DNA of 64,000 nucleotides, from NCBI GenBank assembly GCA_902787575.1, contig CADAGX010000015.1:62001-126000 (forward strand), in the 5' to 3' direction. Source of the stretch: an uncultured Bacteroidales bacterium. GTDB taxonomy: Bacteria; Bacteroidota; Bacteroidia; Bacteroidales; Bacteroidaceae. The position numbers and the translations under genes are program-made. A model generated the notes under the pieces. The model made no database searches and had not been told where the DNA came from. It saw only the letters and a list, made by a program, of their open reading frames with translations. Positions 45,432-53,161 of this stretch are shown here, piece after piece; within the stretch, counting starts at the first letter, position 1; each line of letters starts with the position of its first letter.

Positions 45432-46139
45432 TCAGACTTCCATGCGTGCCTGCTCGTCTCGCTGCAGCAGGGCCAGCACCTTGCCATAGGCAAATTTCTG
45501 CATTTTCACACAGAAGTAAATCAAGACCAGGAAGCACAAACCACCCACCACGGCGTCCACTTTTCCGCTCAGCGCGAGTGCATCGTACACTCCATGAGCC
45601 AGCACTGGCATCAACAGCGTAAGGACGGCGGCCTGCGGCGTGTGGTACACAAAATGGTGGACGGAATAATAGTAGCCCATAAGCACCGCAAAAGCATAAT
45701 GACCTGGCACTGCCAGCAGCGCGCGGCTCAGCGCCACCGACTGCCACCCTTCGATATTGGCGAAAACATACATCAAATTCTCCACTGCGGCGAATCCCAG
45801 CCCCACGCACACAGCGTACATGATGCCGTCGTAGTGCTCGTCGAAATGCGGATTGCGGCGCAGAAGCAACCAAAGTGCAAGCAGTTTGAAACTTTCTTCG
45901 GGCACGGCAGCCACGAAGAACGCCTCGAGCGTGGTGCCAAAGAGCGTGTCAGAGCCAAGCCCAAGCGTAGCAAGCATACTGCTGGCTGCACTTTCCACCA
46001 GTATGACAGGCAGACAGATGAGAACGCCCAGCAATACGCCACGCAGCAGCCACGAAGCTGGCTCCTTCTGAGGGTCGCGCCACCAAATATAAAGCAAGAG
46101 AAGCAGCGCGGGAAGCAATGATGCGAGGATTATTTCCAT
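45432..46139 (-). CDS. PrsW-family intramembrane metalloprotease
   Basis: A polytopic membrane protein (235 residues, about 7 helices). The PrsW signature residues are present: E81-E82-S-F-K, E120-N in GFAAVEN, and a histidine near 148 in PGHYAFAVLMGYY. In Bacillus, PrsW cleaves an anti-sigma factor; homologues elsewhere are uncharacterised, so that role should not be assumed. The sigma-barrel fusion 9 kb away is not evidently linked. Confidence 0.88.
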   Translation of the reverse strand: MEIILASLLPALLLLLYIWWRDPQKEPASWLLRGVLLGVLICLPVILVESAASSMLATLGLGSDTLFGTTLEAFFVAAVPEESFKLLALWLLLRRNPHFDEHYDGIMYAVCVGLGFAAVENLMYVFANIEGWQSVALSRALLAVPGHYAFAVLMGYYYSVHHFVYHTPQAAVLTLLMPVLAHGVYDALALSGKVDAVVGGLCFLVLIYFCVKMQKFAYGKVLALLQRDEQARMEV

Positions 46140-46149
46140 AAGGTTTCAG

Positions 46150-46235
46150 ATTTTCTGCAGTTGGTTTTATTTTTTCTGGCTGTAGTTTTTAAAATCTTGC
46201 ACGCAGTTTTTATATTTCTTGCAGGCGGAAATTTT
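46150..46235. repeat. Degenerate 22-bp phased array 8
   Basis: Decayed cores CAGTTGG (46158), CTGTAGT (46180), CACGCAG (46200) and CAGGCGG (46222), spaced 22, 20 and 22 bp, each followed by a T-rich segment. Confidence 0.55.
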
Positions 46236-46279
46236 CTTTTCTCAGCGAGGAATTTCGAACATGGCATCTCGTTGCTCTC

Positions 46280-46987
46280 TCAGAAGCGCATCTTTTGGCA
46301 AAACGCATCGTACGAAAGTTCGATTCGCGACAGCTCGTAAGGTTTCAAGACAAGCGAGAAAGTGCTCTTTATGTCGTCCACTCCGAAGTACGCGCACAGC
46401 AGGCTTGCGAAGTTGAAGGACAACGAATCTCCCTTTTTCACGAGAAAAACAATTACGCGCCGCACGTACTCTGGGCGGTGCTCAACGTGGCGCAGCGAAG
46501 ACAGCAGCAGGTAGTAGCTGGGCAGCGTGTTGCAATTGAGCAGATACGGGAGCCATTCCGCCTGGTCGTGCAGCCCGACGGAACGGAACAGGTGCTTTGC
46601 ATCTTCCGGCACGTCAATGTGTGGCAACAGCGTCTGCAATGTCTTCTTCTTATCTATCTCCCCCTTCGCCACAAGCGTCGCAAAGCGGCGGAAGCCTTCG
46701 TCGCTCCATCCTACGACGCCCGAGGAACGACGTGTGAGGAATGCTTTCAGCACTGTGACAAGGAACGCTCGCGAATTGTAGTCCACCAGCGCGCATGCCA
46801 AAGCCCAAAAAACATTTGCGTCGCATTCCTGCATGACGCGCTCGCTCAGAACATATCCGGCCGTGCGGAATGCAGAATTCGACAACCCGTCGAGATACGC
46901 TCGGAGCGGCTCAACTTCCACTCCGTCGGCTGTGAGCGAACGAAGTTGGGCGTAGATGGCAGCATTATAATGTTTATCTGGAATCAT
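46280..46987 (-). CDS. Conserved hypothetical protein
   Basis: A 235-residue soluble protein that I do not recognise. It has no signal peptide or membrane segment. It is predicted to be largely helical with HEAT-like runs of hydrophobic residues (FRRFATLVAKGEID, KKKTLQTLLPHIDVPEDAKH) and ends DAFCQKMRF. An adaptor or scaffold role is possible. It is followed by a degenerate repeat array and PrsW on the same strand. Confidence 0.8.
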   Translation of the reverse strand: MIPDKHYNAAIYAQLRSLTADGVEVEPLRAYLDGLSNSAFRTAGYVLSERVMQECDANVFWALACALVDYNSRAFLVTVLKAFLTRRSSGVVGWSDEGFRRFATLVAKGEIDKKKTLQTLLPHIDVPEDAKHLFRSVGLHDQAEWLPYLLNCNTLPSYYLLLSSLRHVEHRPEYVRRVIVFLVKKGDSLSFNFASLLCAYFGVDDIKSTFSLVLKPYELSRIELSYDAFCQKMRF

Positions 46988-47050
46988 GCGACACGCTGGA
47001 ACTTAAAACATTAAAGGCGGCAGAAAACCTGCCGCCTCTAAAAATCTTCG

Positions 47051-47124
47051 AGCCTCTTGTCGGATTCGAACCAACGACCCCGAGATTACAAATCACGTGC
47101 TCTGGCCAACTGAGCTAAAGAGGC
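47051..47124 (-). tRNA. tRNA-Thr (TGT)
   Basis: Acceptor GCCTCTT/AAGAGGC, anticodon loop TTTGTAA (anticodon TGT), T arm GTTGG/CCGAC, discriminator T, no encoded CCA. The anticodon stem has a U29-U41 mismatch. It lies 4 nt downstream of the SRP RNA and is probably processed from the same transcript. Confidence 0.93.
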
Positions 47125-47128
47125 GGGT

Positions 47129-47224
47129 GGGAAAGCTTACTGCATCGCGCCGCTACAACCGACTACCCTTGCTGCGATCAAACCCTGGGGGATTTGCCAG
47201 GAGCATGCCGTGCAGGACTTTCCC
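47129..47224 (-). ncRNA. ffs: Signal recognition particle RNA (4.5S type)
   Basis: A 96-nt minus-strand RNA. The ends pair as GGGAAAG/CTTTCCC and then CTGCA/TGCAG. The SRP core is recognisable as CCCCCAGG on one side and AGCAAGGGTAG on the other, giving the CAGG/AGCA symmetric loop bound by Ffh. The apical segment between them reads GTTTGATCGC instead of a stem closed by a GGAA or GNRA tetraloop. A consensus promoter precedes it. Confidence 0.85.
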
Positions 47225-47234
47225 ATTTCGCGTG

Positions 47235-47266
47235 CAAAGGTAGGCAATCCGACGCTTCTGGGCAAA
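47235..47266 (-). promoter_or_regulatory. Promoter of SRP RNA/tRNA-Thr
   Basis: TTTG (47263-47266), 20-nt spacer, TACCTTTG (47235-47242), about 11 nt before the RNA 5' end. Confidence 0.85.
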
Positions 47267-47336
47267 TTTTCGGCACGTTATTTTTCTAATTCGCGCAATT
47301 TAGCGTCAAAGCCGGAGCCATTTGGATTTTTATTTG

Positions 47337-47344
47337 TAACTTTG
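47337..47344 (+). promoter_or_regulatory. Putative -7 element for the DUF4199 operon
   Basis: TAACTTTG lies 34 nt before the DUF4199 ATG. A TTTG occurs at 47321 but only 12 nt away, so the -33 box is uncertain. Confidence 0.45.
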
Positions 47345-47378
47345 CGCGTGAATAATTACGCGCGCGCATAATAAGAAA

Positions 47379-47927
47379 ATGGATAAGGATTTTAACGTGT
47401 CGCAGGCCAGAGCATACGCGGCGCAGTGCGCCCTATGGATTGGCGCCTTGTGGACGGCCAGTTTCCTCTGCTCTATCAACTCGCTGGGACACACGCTTCT
47501 GGGATTAGCAAGCAACGTGCTGGCGGTGCTGAGCGTCGTGCTGCTGGTGATGCAGCTTCGGCGTTTCGCTGCCACGTGCCGTTTCACGTTCGGTCGCCGC
47601 TGGTGGATGGCATGGAACACGTGTATGTACGCGGCACTGCTCACCACTTTTTGCCAATACATCTATTTCAGATATATAGACGGCGGGCGATTTTTGAGTT
47701 CTCTCACCGCGCTGATGGAAGAAGAGCAGTATCGCGAGATGTGGAAACGCGTGCAGCCCGATATAAATCCAAGCGAGATGATTTCGTCGCTGGCCGACGT
47801 TTCGCTCGGTAGCACCATAACAAGTCTGCTGATGTTTAACTTCATTTTGGCCGCGGTGTGCTCGCTTTTGTCGGCGCTGCTGGCCGGAAGTTCGAAAACT
47901 GCAGGCGAAAAAAAAGATAACGCATAA
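47379..47927 (+). CDS. DUF4199 membrane protein
   Basis: A 182-residue membrane protein with four hydrophobic helices (about 18-35, 40-58, 78-95, 150-168) and a polar loop before the last. It matches the Bacteroidota DUF4199 family, which commonly precedes a family 2 glycosyltransferase, as here (12-nt gap). Its molecular function is unknown; assistance to the lipid-linked glycosyltransferase is a guess from context. Confidence 0.85.
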   Translation: MDKDFNVSQARAYAAQCALWIGALWTASFLCSINSLGHTLLGLASNVLAVLSVVLLVMQLRRFAATCRFTFGRRWWMAWNTCMYAALLTTFCQYIYFRYIDGGRFLSSLTALMEEEQYREMWKRVQPDINPSEMISSLADVSLGSTITSLLMFNFILAAVCSLLSALLAGSSKTAGEKKDNA

Positions 47928-47939
47928 AAGAAATAAGAT

Positions 47940-48887
47940 ATGGACATTTCCGTCATCATTCCCCTCTTCAACGAAGAAGAATCGCTGCCCGAACTTTTCG
48001 CGTGGATACGCCGTGTTATGGAGGAGCACGCCTTCAGCTACGAAGTAATTTTCGTGGACGACGGCAGCAGCGACACGTCGTGGAGCGTAATCCAAAGTCT
48101 GCGCCAAGAAAACAGCACGGTGCGCGGAATCCGATTTCGCCGAAACTACGGCAAGAGTCCAGCCCTTTTCTGCGGTTTCAGAGCCGCCAAGGGAGACGTT
48201 GTCATTACGATGGACGCAGACTTGCAGGACTCGCCAGACGAAATACCCGAACTTTTCCGCATGATAAAGGACGGATACGATTTGGTGAGCGGCTACAAAC
48301 AGAAACGCTACGACCCGCTTTCGAAGACACTGCCCACCAAACTGTTCAACGCCACAGCACGGCGCGTCAGCGGCGTGCGTCTTCACGACTTCAACTGCGG
48401 GCTGAAAGCCTATCGGCAAGACGTCGTAAAGAACATTGAGGTGTATGGCGAGATGCACCGCTACATCCCATATTTGGCAAAGAACGCAGGATTCGACAGA
48501 ATCGGCGAGAAGGTTGTGCACCACCAAGCGCGTAAATTCGGAAAATCAAAGTTCATGGGATGGAATCGCTTCGTCAATGGCTACCTCGACTTGCTGTCGC
48601 TTTGGTTCCTCGACAGCTTCGGACTGAAGCCGATGCACGTGTTTGGTTTCGTTGGCACACTGATGTTTCTGATTGGTTTTCTCGCCATTTTGGTGGTGGG
48701 AGGCACGAAACTTTATTATCTGCACGCCGGCACCGCACATCCCTTAGTGACGGACAGTCCGTACTTCTACATCGCATTGACGATGATGCTGCTGGGAACT
48801 CAACTTTTCGTGGGCGGTTTCCTCGGCGAACTCATTAGCCGGAATTCGCCCGAGCGCAACAATTACCAAATAGCTGAGGAGTTCTGA
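47940..48887 (+). CDS. Family 2 glycosyltransferase (polyprenyl-phosphate type)
   Basis: A 315-residue GT2 enzyme. The catalytic domain has SVIIPLFNEEESLPELF, FVDDGSSDTSW, and the metal-binding MDADLQDSPDEIPELF, resembling dolichol-phosphate mannosyltransferase/GtrB proteins. Two C-terminal helices (about 232-255 and 275-298) anchor it in the inner membrane. It probably transfers a sugar to undecaprenyl phosphate. The stop overlaps the next start (TGATG). Confidence 0.92.
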   Translation: MDISVIIPLFNEEESLPELFAWIRRVMEEHAFSYEVIFVDDGSSDTSWSVIQSLRQENSTVRGIRFRRNYGKSPALFCGFRAAKGDVVITMDADLQDSPDEIPELFRMIKDGYDLVSGYKQKRYDPLSKTLPTKLFNATARRVSGVRLHDFNCGLKAYRQDVVKNIEVYGEMHRYIPYLAKNAGFDRIGEKVVHHQARKFGKSKFMGWNRFVNGYLDLLSLWFLDSFGLKPMHVFGFVGTLMFLIGFLAILVVGGTKLYYLHAGTAHPLVTDSPYFYIALTMMLLGTQLFVGGFLGELISRNSPERNNYQIAEEF

Positions 48888-49360
48888 TGCGAAAGCAAAC
48901 TACGTATCTCATCTGCGGACTGTTGTTGCTGCTGGCGGCATGCGAAACAATCGACTGTACGTTGTATAATACCGTCGGACTTAAAGCGCGGTTTTACAGC
49001 CAAGGGGCTGCAGTTTCCATCACTGACACCCTGACGATTTCTGCCTGCGGCACTGACTCCGTGTTGCTGAATCGAGCCGTTTCCGCCAGCGACGTCACGT
49101 TGCCGATGAGTTTCTGGCAGGCGGCAGATACGTTCCTGCTCCGTGTCGAGGGTGACGGCTACGTGCTGGCGGACACGCTTTGCGTGCAGAAAACCAACAC
49201 GCCACACTTCGAATCGCCCGATTGCCCCAGCACGATGTTTCACCAGATAACGGCGGTATCTTGCTCGCGGACCTTCATAGACTCAGTTGTGATAGTTCAA
49301 CCCTCTGTAAACTTCAGTCAGTTTGAAAATATTCAGATTCATCTTCGCAGCGGCGATTAG
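48887..49360 (+). CDS. DUF6452 lipoprotein
   Basis: A 157-residue lipoprotein (LLLLLAACETIDC) of the Bacteroidota-specific DUF6452 family, with a beta-sandwich-like pattern and several cysteines after the lipobox. Function unknown. It is translationally coupled to the glycosyltransferase and overlaps the following DUF6048 gene by 38 nt. These two are usually neighbours, so they probably act together in the envelope. Confidence 0.82.
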   Translation: MRKQTTYLICGLLLLLAACETIDCTLYNTVGLKARFYSQGAAVSITDTLTISACGTDSVLLNRAVSASDVTLPMSFWQAADTFLLRVEGDGYVLADTLCVQKTNTPHFESPDCPSTMFHQITAVSCSRTFIDSVVIVQPSVNFSQFENIQIHLRSGD

Positions 49361-50024
49361 TACGCTGCTGAGCCTGACGTGCGGTGCCCGCGAATACAAC
49401 GGGCCGCTGATTTCGGACGAAGCGCCGCTCTTCGGCGGAGTGGCTGTGTCGGCCGACTTGGTGGGCTTCAGCATGAAGGCTATCGGAGGCAAATTTGCAA
49501 ATATGGAGGTGTCGGGGCGACTAAACTTCATGGAGAAATATTTCCCGCTCGTGGAGTTGGGCATCGGAGAGTGCGATAAAGAAGGTGGCGACAACAGCAA
49601 CAAATTTCATACCCGCGCGCCGTATTTCCGTATCGGTGCTGATTATAATTTCAATCGCAAGTTCAATGGCAACCGTTTCTTCGGCGGTTTGCGTTACGGT
49701 TTCACGTCGTATGAATACGATTTCGACAATCCAACGTTCCAAGACGCAGTATGGAAGACGCAAGACCCGCTTCATCTGCATGGACTCAACGGGCGAAATC
49801 AGTGGCTCGAACTGGCCATCGGTGTGGAAACAAAGCTTTGGAGCATCGTCAGGCTCGGCTGGAGTCTGCGCTACCGCATGAAGTTGCGCCAGAAAGTATC
49901 CGAGATGGGCGAGCCATGGTACGTGCCCGGTTTTGGAAAGAACGGCACCACCACATTCGGCGGCACGGTGAATCTGACTTTCGACGTGGGAAAATCGGCA
50001 AAGTCGAACAAGAAAAAGAAATAA
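49323..50024 (+). CDS. DUF6048 outer-membrane beta-barrel protein
   Basis: A 233-residue protein with a signal peptide (LLSLTCGAR) and the repeated amphipathic strands of a small barrel (LGWSLRYRMKL, TFGGTVNLTFDVG), ending in a lysine tail. The start is a TTG at 49323, inside the end of the DUF6452 gene, because no ATG gives a signal peptide. The stop codon shares its last base with the apbE ATG. Confidence 0.82.
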   Translation: MKIFRFIFAAAISTLLSLTCGAREYNGPLISDEAPLFGGVAVSADLVGFSMKAIGGKFANMEVSGRLNFMEKYFPLVELGIGECDKEGGDNSNKFHTRAPYFRIGADYNFNRKFNGNRFFGGLRYGFTSYEYDFDNPTFQDAVWKTQDPLHLHGLNGRNQWLELAIGVETKLWSIVRLGWSLRYRMKLRQKVSEMGEPWYVPGFGKNGTTTFGGTVNLTFDVGKSAKSNKKKK

Positions 50025-51022
50025 TGAAAAGGTGGCAAATTATTTTCCTGCTGCTGCTCGTGGCAGGTACGACATTCATTCTGCGCAGAAACGTTGAGAG
50101 CAAAATCCCTTTCCAACGCGTGGAAGGAATGATTTTCGGCACCGTCTATCACGCTACGTACCAGTGCCGCGAAAATCTCGACGCGCAGATTCTCTCCGAA
50201 CTGCAGGCCGTAGATGCCTCTCTCTCGATGTTCAATCCGGGTAGCTGCGTGAGCCGTCTCAACAAAGGTGAGGCGACAGTAGCGGATACACTGCTACAAA
50301 CCGTTTTTGCCATAGCGCAAGAAGTGAGCCGACAGACCGACGGAGCCTTCGACGTGACGGTTGCCCCGCTGGTTAATGCGTGGGGATTTGGCTTCAAGCA
50401 CGAGTCGATGCCCACGGCGGAACACGTGGACAGCCTGCTTGCCACGGTCGGTTACCAGAAAGTCTGCCTTTCGGGCGACACACTGCGAAAGCCCACCGAA
50501 ACGATACTCGACTTCAGCGCCGTGGCAAAAGGCTTTGCCTCCGATCAGGTTGGCCGCATGTTTAAGCGAAACGGCGTGCAGAACTACATGATAGAGATTG
50601 GCGGCGAGGTGGTTTGCAGCGGCCGGAATCCGAACGGCGGCCCATGGCGCATCGGCATCAACCAGCCCACAGAGGACAATACGGACAGCGGCGAGTTGCA
50701 AACGGTGCTCAGTCTGAACGAAAGTGCACTTGCCACGAGCGGAAACTACCGCAACTTTTACGAAAAAGACGGGCGCAAATATGCGCACACCATAGACCCA
50801 AAGAGCGGTTACCCCGTGCAGCATTCGCTGCTCAGCAGCACGGTTTTGGCGCCGTCGTGTGCCGTTGCCGACGCATATGCCACCGCTTTCATGGTTATGG
50901 GCGTTGAGCGGGCGCAGCAGCTGCTGTCGAAGCATCCCGAACTGAAGGCGTTTTTCATCTTCACTGATGCCAACGGGAAACTGACCACATGGTCATCACC
51001 CGAACTTGAACTGGAGGAATAA
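50024..51022 (+). CDS. apbE: FAD:protein FMN transferase (ApbE)
   Basis: Flavinyltransferase of 332 residues that attaches FMN to threonines of Rnf/Nqr-type subunits in the periplasm, or recycles flavin there. It has an N-terminal membrane anchor (IIFLLLLVAGTTFIL), MFNPGSCVSRLN, DFSAVAKGFASDQVG, MIEIGGEVVCSG and HTIDPKSGYPV with the metal and FAD site residues. The start at 50024 overlaps the DUF6048 stop by one base. No flavinylation target is visible nearby. Confidence 0.94.
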   Translation: MKRWQIIFLLLLVAGTTFILRRNVESKIPFQRVEGMIFGTVYHATYQCRENLDAQILSELQAVDASLSMFNPGSCVSRLNKGEATVADTLLQTVFAIAQEVSRQTDGAFDVTVAPLVNAWGFGFKHESMPTAEHVDSLLATVGYQKVCLSGDTLRKPTETILDFSAVAKGFASDQVGRMFKRNGVQNYMIEIGGEVVCSGRNPNGGPWRIGINQPTEDNTDSGELQTVLSLNESALATSGNYRNFYEKDGRKYAHTIDPKSGYPVQHSLLSSTVLAPSCAVADAYATAFMVMGVERAQQLLSKHPELKAFFIFTDANGKLTTWSSPELELEE

Positions 51023-51024
51023 AA

Positions 51025-51081
51025 TTACGACGTGTGGCAAGGGAAAAAACGACACGCAGTTTCTGAAATATCACAGCAGCC
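51025..51081. repeat. 22-bp phased CACGT array 9 (short)
   Basis: Cores CGTGTGG (51031), CACGCAG (51053) and a weaker CAGCAG (51074), spaced 22 and 21 bp, starting nine bases after the apbE stop codon. Confidence 0.65.
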
Positions 51082-51147
51082 ACGAAAAAAAGAACCAGCA
51101 GAAAATCTGAGCATCACCACAGACAAGAACAAAATCCGAACGCCAGA

Positions 51148-52443
51148 ATGAAGAAAACGCTGCTCATACTCTCTCTCTTCCCCACTCTGCTGTGGGCACA
51201 GAACCCGTTGTCACCGATGGGAGTATATGTGGCAGACCCGTCGGCACGCGTCGTAGATGGTCGGATGTACGTCTATGGCTCGCTCGACGAGAGCACGCAT
51301 CATTATTGCAGCCGCCGGTATCACCTGCTCTCGAGCGCAGATATGAGGAATTGGACACTGCACGAGAATATTTTCCATTGGGACGAAATACTCTATGCGC
51401 CCGACATGTGGACAAGTGCGGGAGCCTATTATCTGTATTTCGACGTGCCGTCGGGCAAGGAATATGCGGCCGTAGGAAAAAGCCCGACCGGTCCTTTCGA
51501 AAATGTCACGCGCATAGAAGGGCCGAAACAGATTGACCCAAATATTTATGTGGACGACGATGGACAGGTTTACTACTTTTGGGGCCAATTTTCTGCCAAG
51601 GGGGCACGCATGAATCCTGACTTCGTTTCGCTCGATGCCACGTCCATCACCGACAGCATCGTCACGGAGAAGGACCACTTTTTCCACGAGGGAAGTTTCG
51701 TTTTCAAGCGTGGCAAGTATTACTATTACACGTTTGCCGACATCAGTCGACGGCACAGACCCACCTGTCTGGGCTATGCCATGAGCACTCGCCCGCTGGG
51801 GCCGTACAAATATATGGGCGTCATAATCGACAATGACGGCTGTGATCCGCAGTCGTGGAACAACCACGGATCTGTGGTGCGACAGGGCGAAAACTGGTAT
51901 GTCTTGTATCATCGCTCCACCCACGGCAGCCGGCAGATGCGGAAAGCATGCATCGAACCCATCACTTTCAACGCCGACGGCACGATAAACGAAGTGGAGA
52001 TGACATCGCAGGGAGCCGCCGGACCGCTGGACGCCTCGCAACGCATCGATGCTGCCCGCGCGTGCAAAATGCGCGGTAACGTGCGAATCCGACTGATGCA
52101 GAACTCCACGTCGCGCGAAGAGTTGGGTGCCATCCAGCCGGGCGACTCGGCTCTCTGGCGATACCTCGACTTCGGAAACGGGAAACGGCACGTTGCACTC
52201 AGGGCGCGGGCCAATGCCCCGGCCACGGTGTGCCTCCACGCCGGCACGCCCGACGGGCCGGAACTGGCACGCCTGCACTTCGAACGCGGCGACTGGGCCG
52301 TGAAAACCGTAGCATGCAAGCCCATCTCAGGCATTCACGCACTGTGGATGACATTCGAGGGCGGCACGACGCAGGATGCCGCAGGCGAAATGATGAGTCT
52401 CGACTGGTTTACGTTCTACGGCGACAGCCGAAAAAAGGAATAA
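51148..52443 (+). CDS. Glycoside hydrolase family 43 protein
   Basis: A secreted 431-residue enzyme with a signal peptide (TLLWAQ). The five-bladed propeller shows the three GH43 acidic residues: D30 in VYVADPSARV (base), the Asp of LYAPDMWTS (modulator) and the Glu of FHEGSFVFKRG (acid). The C-terminal 130 residues look like a CBM6-type beta-sandwich (ALRARANAPATVCLHAG). It probably acts on arabinose- or xylose-containing plant glycans. No SusC/D pair is present, so it is not a classical PUL. Confidence 0.92.
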   Translation: MKKTLLILSLFPTLLWAQNPLSPMGVYVADPSARVVDGRMYVYGSLDESTHHYCSRRYHLLSSADMRNWTLHENIFHWDEILYAPDMWTSAGAYYLYFDVPSGKEYAAVGKSPTGPFENVTRIEGPKQIDPNIYVDDDGQVYYFWGQFSAKGARMNPDFVSLDATSITDSIVTEKDHFFHEGSFVFKRGKYYYYTFADISRRHRPTCLGYAMSTRPLGPYKYMGVIIDNDGCDPQSWNNHGSVVRQGENWYVLYHRSTHGSRQMRKACIEPITFNADGTINEVEMTSQGAAGPLDASQRIDAARACKMRGNVRIRLMQNSTSREELGAIQPGDSALWRYLDFGNGKRHVALRARANAPATVCLHAGTPDGPELARLHFERGDWAVKTVACKPISGIHALWMTFEGGTTQDAAGEMMSLDWFTFYGDSRKKE

Positions 52444-52465
52444 CAGCAAAGCGCCAAGACTGGAC

Positions 52466-53161
52466 ATGGAGATAAAAGTAATATACGACCTTCTGACCCG
52501 AATGCCCCTGCTGCAGGGAATCAACGGGCTGGACTTGGCACGGCTGGAGGAGCACGCCGGACTGCAGATAGAAGCCGTCCCGCCACTCCGCCATCCGCTG
52601 ATACGTCAGGGGCAGACGTGTCGCGAACTGATATTTCTCGTCAGCGGAAGATTTGTGAAACAGATGAAATCGGCCGACGGCGTGTATGAAACGCAGGAAA
52701 CCGTGGCCGGCCCCACAGTAATCGAGCCCGAGAAACTCTACGGACTGCACTGCGCATACTCGAATTCGTACTTTTGCGAGGAAGAATGCCAAGTGATGCA
52801 CGTGGAGAAAGCAGACGTGGGAAAGTATCTGATGAAGTCCGAGATTTTCCGTATGAACTACCTGAATCTGATTTCCGCCAAGGTGAGCAGACTGGAGTCG
52901 GCACTTCAATTCCGCAAGCAGGGCACGCCGTTGGAGAAAGTAATAAACTTCATATTGGCAAATTTCACGTCCGACGAGGGCGAAAAGTTGCTGACGATAA
53001 AAATGAATGACCTGGCCGAATATCTCGACGAGACACGTCTCACCGTCTCCAACGCGCTGAACCAACTGGAGGCATCACACGTCGTATCGCTCCGGCGAAA
53101 GGAAGTGCGCATACCCGACATCTCGTCGCTAAAAAAATATCGCAATGAACATTTTTCTTAA
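52466..53161 (+). CDS. Crp/Fnr-family transcriptional regulator
   Basis: A 231-residue regulator with an N-terminal cyclic-nucleotide-like jelly roll (LIRQGQTCRELIFLVSGRF) and a C-terminal winged helix (LTIKMNDLAEYLDETRLTVSNALNQL in part). There is no Fnr-type cysteine cluster and the cAMP-binding residues are not obvious, so the effector is unknown. It overlaps the M3 peptidase gene by 17 nt and follows the GH43 gene by 22 nt. Confidence 0.88.
   Translation: MEIKVIYDLLTRMPLLQGINGLDLARLEEHAGLQIEAVPPLRHPLIRQGQTCRELIFLVSGRFVKQMKSADGVYETQETVAGPTVIEPEKLYGLHCAYSNSYFCEEECQVMHVEKADVGKYLMKSEIFRMNYLNLISAKVSRLESALQFRKQGTPLEKVINFILANFTSDEGEKLLTIKMNDLAEYLDETRLTVSNALNQLEASHVVSLRRKEVRIPDISSLKKYRNEHFS

Noticed and set aside
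45432-46139. PrsW protease as activator of the sigma-barrel fusion
   Set aside because: The genes are about 8 kb apart and in different operons. PrsW homologues are widespread, and nothing in the sequence links the two.
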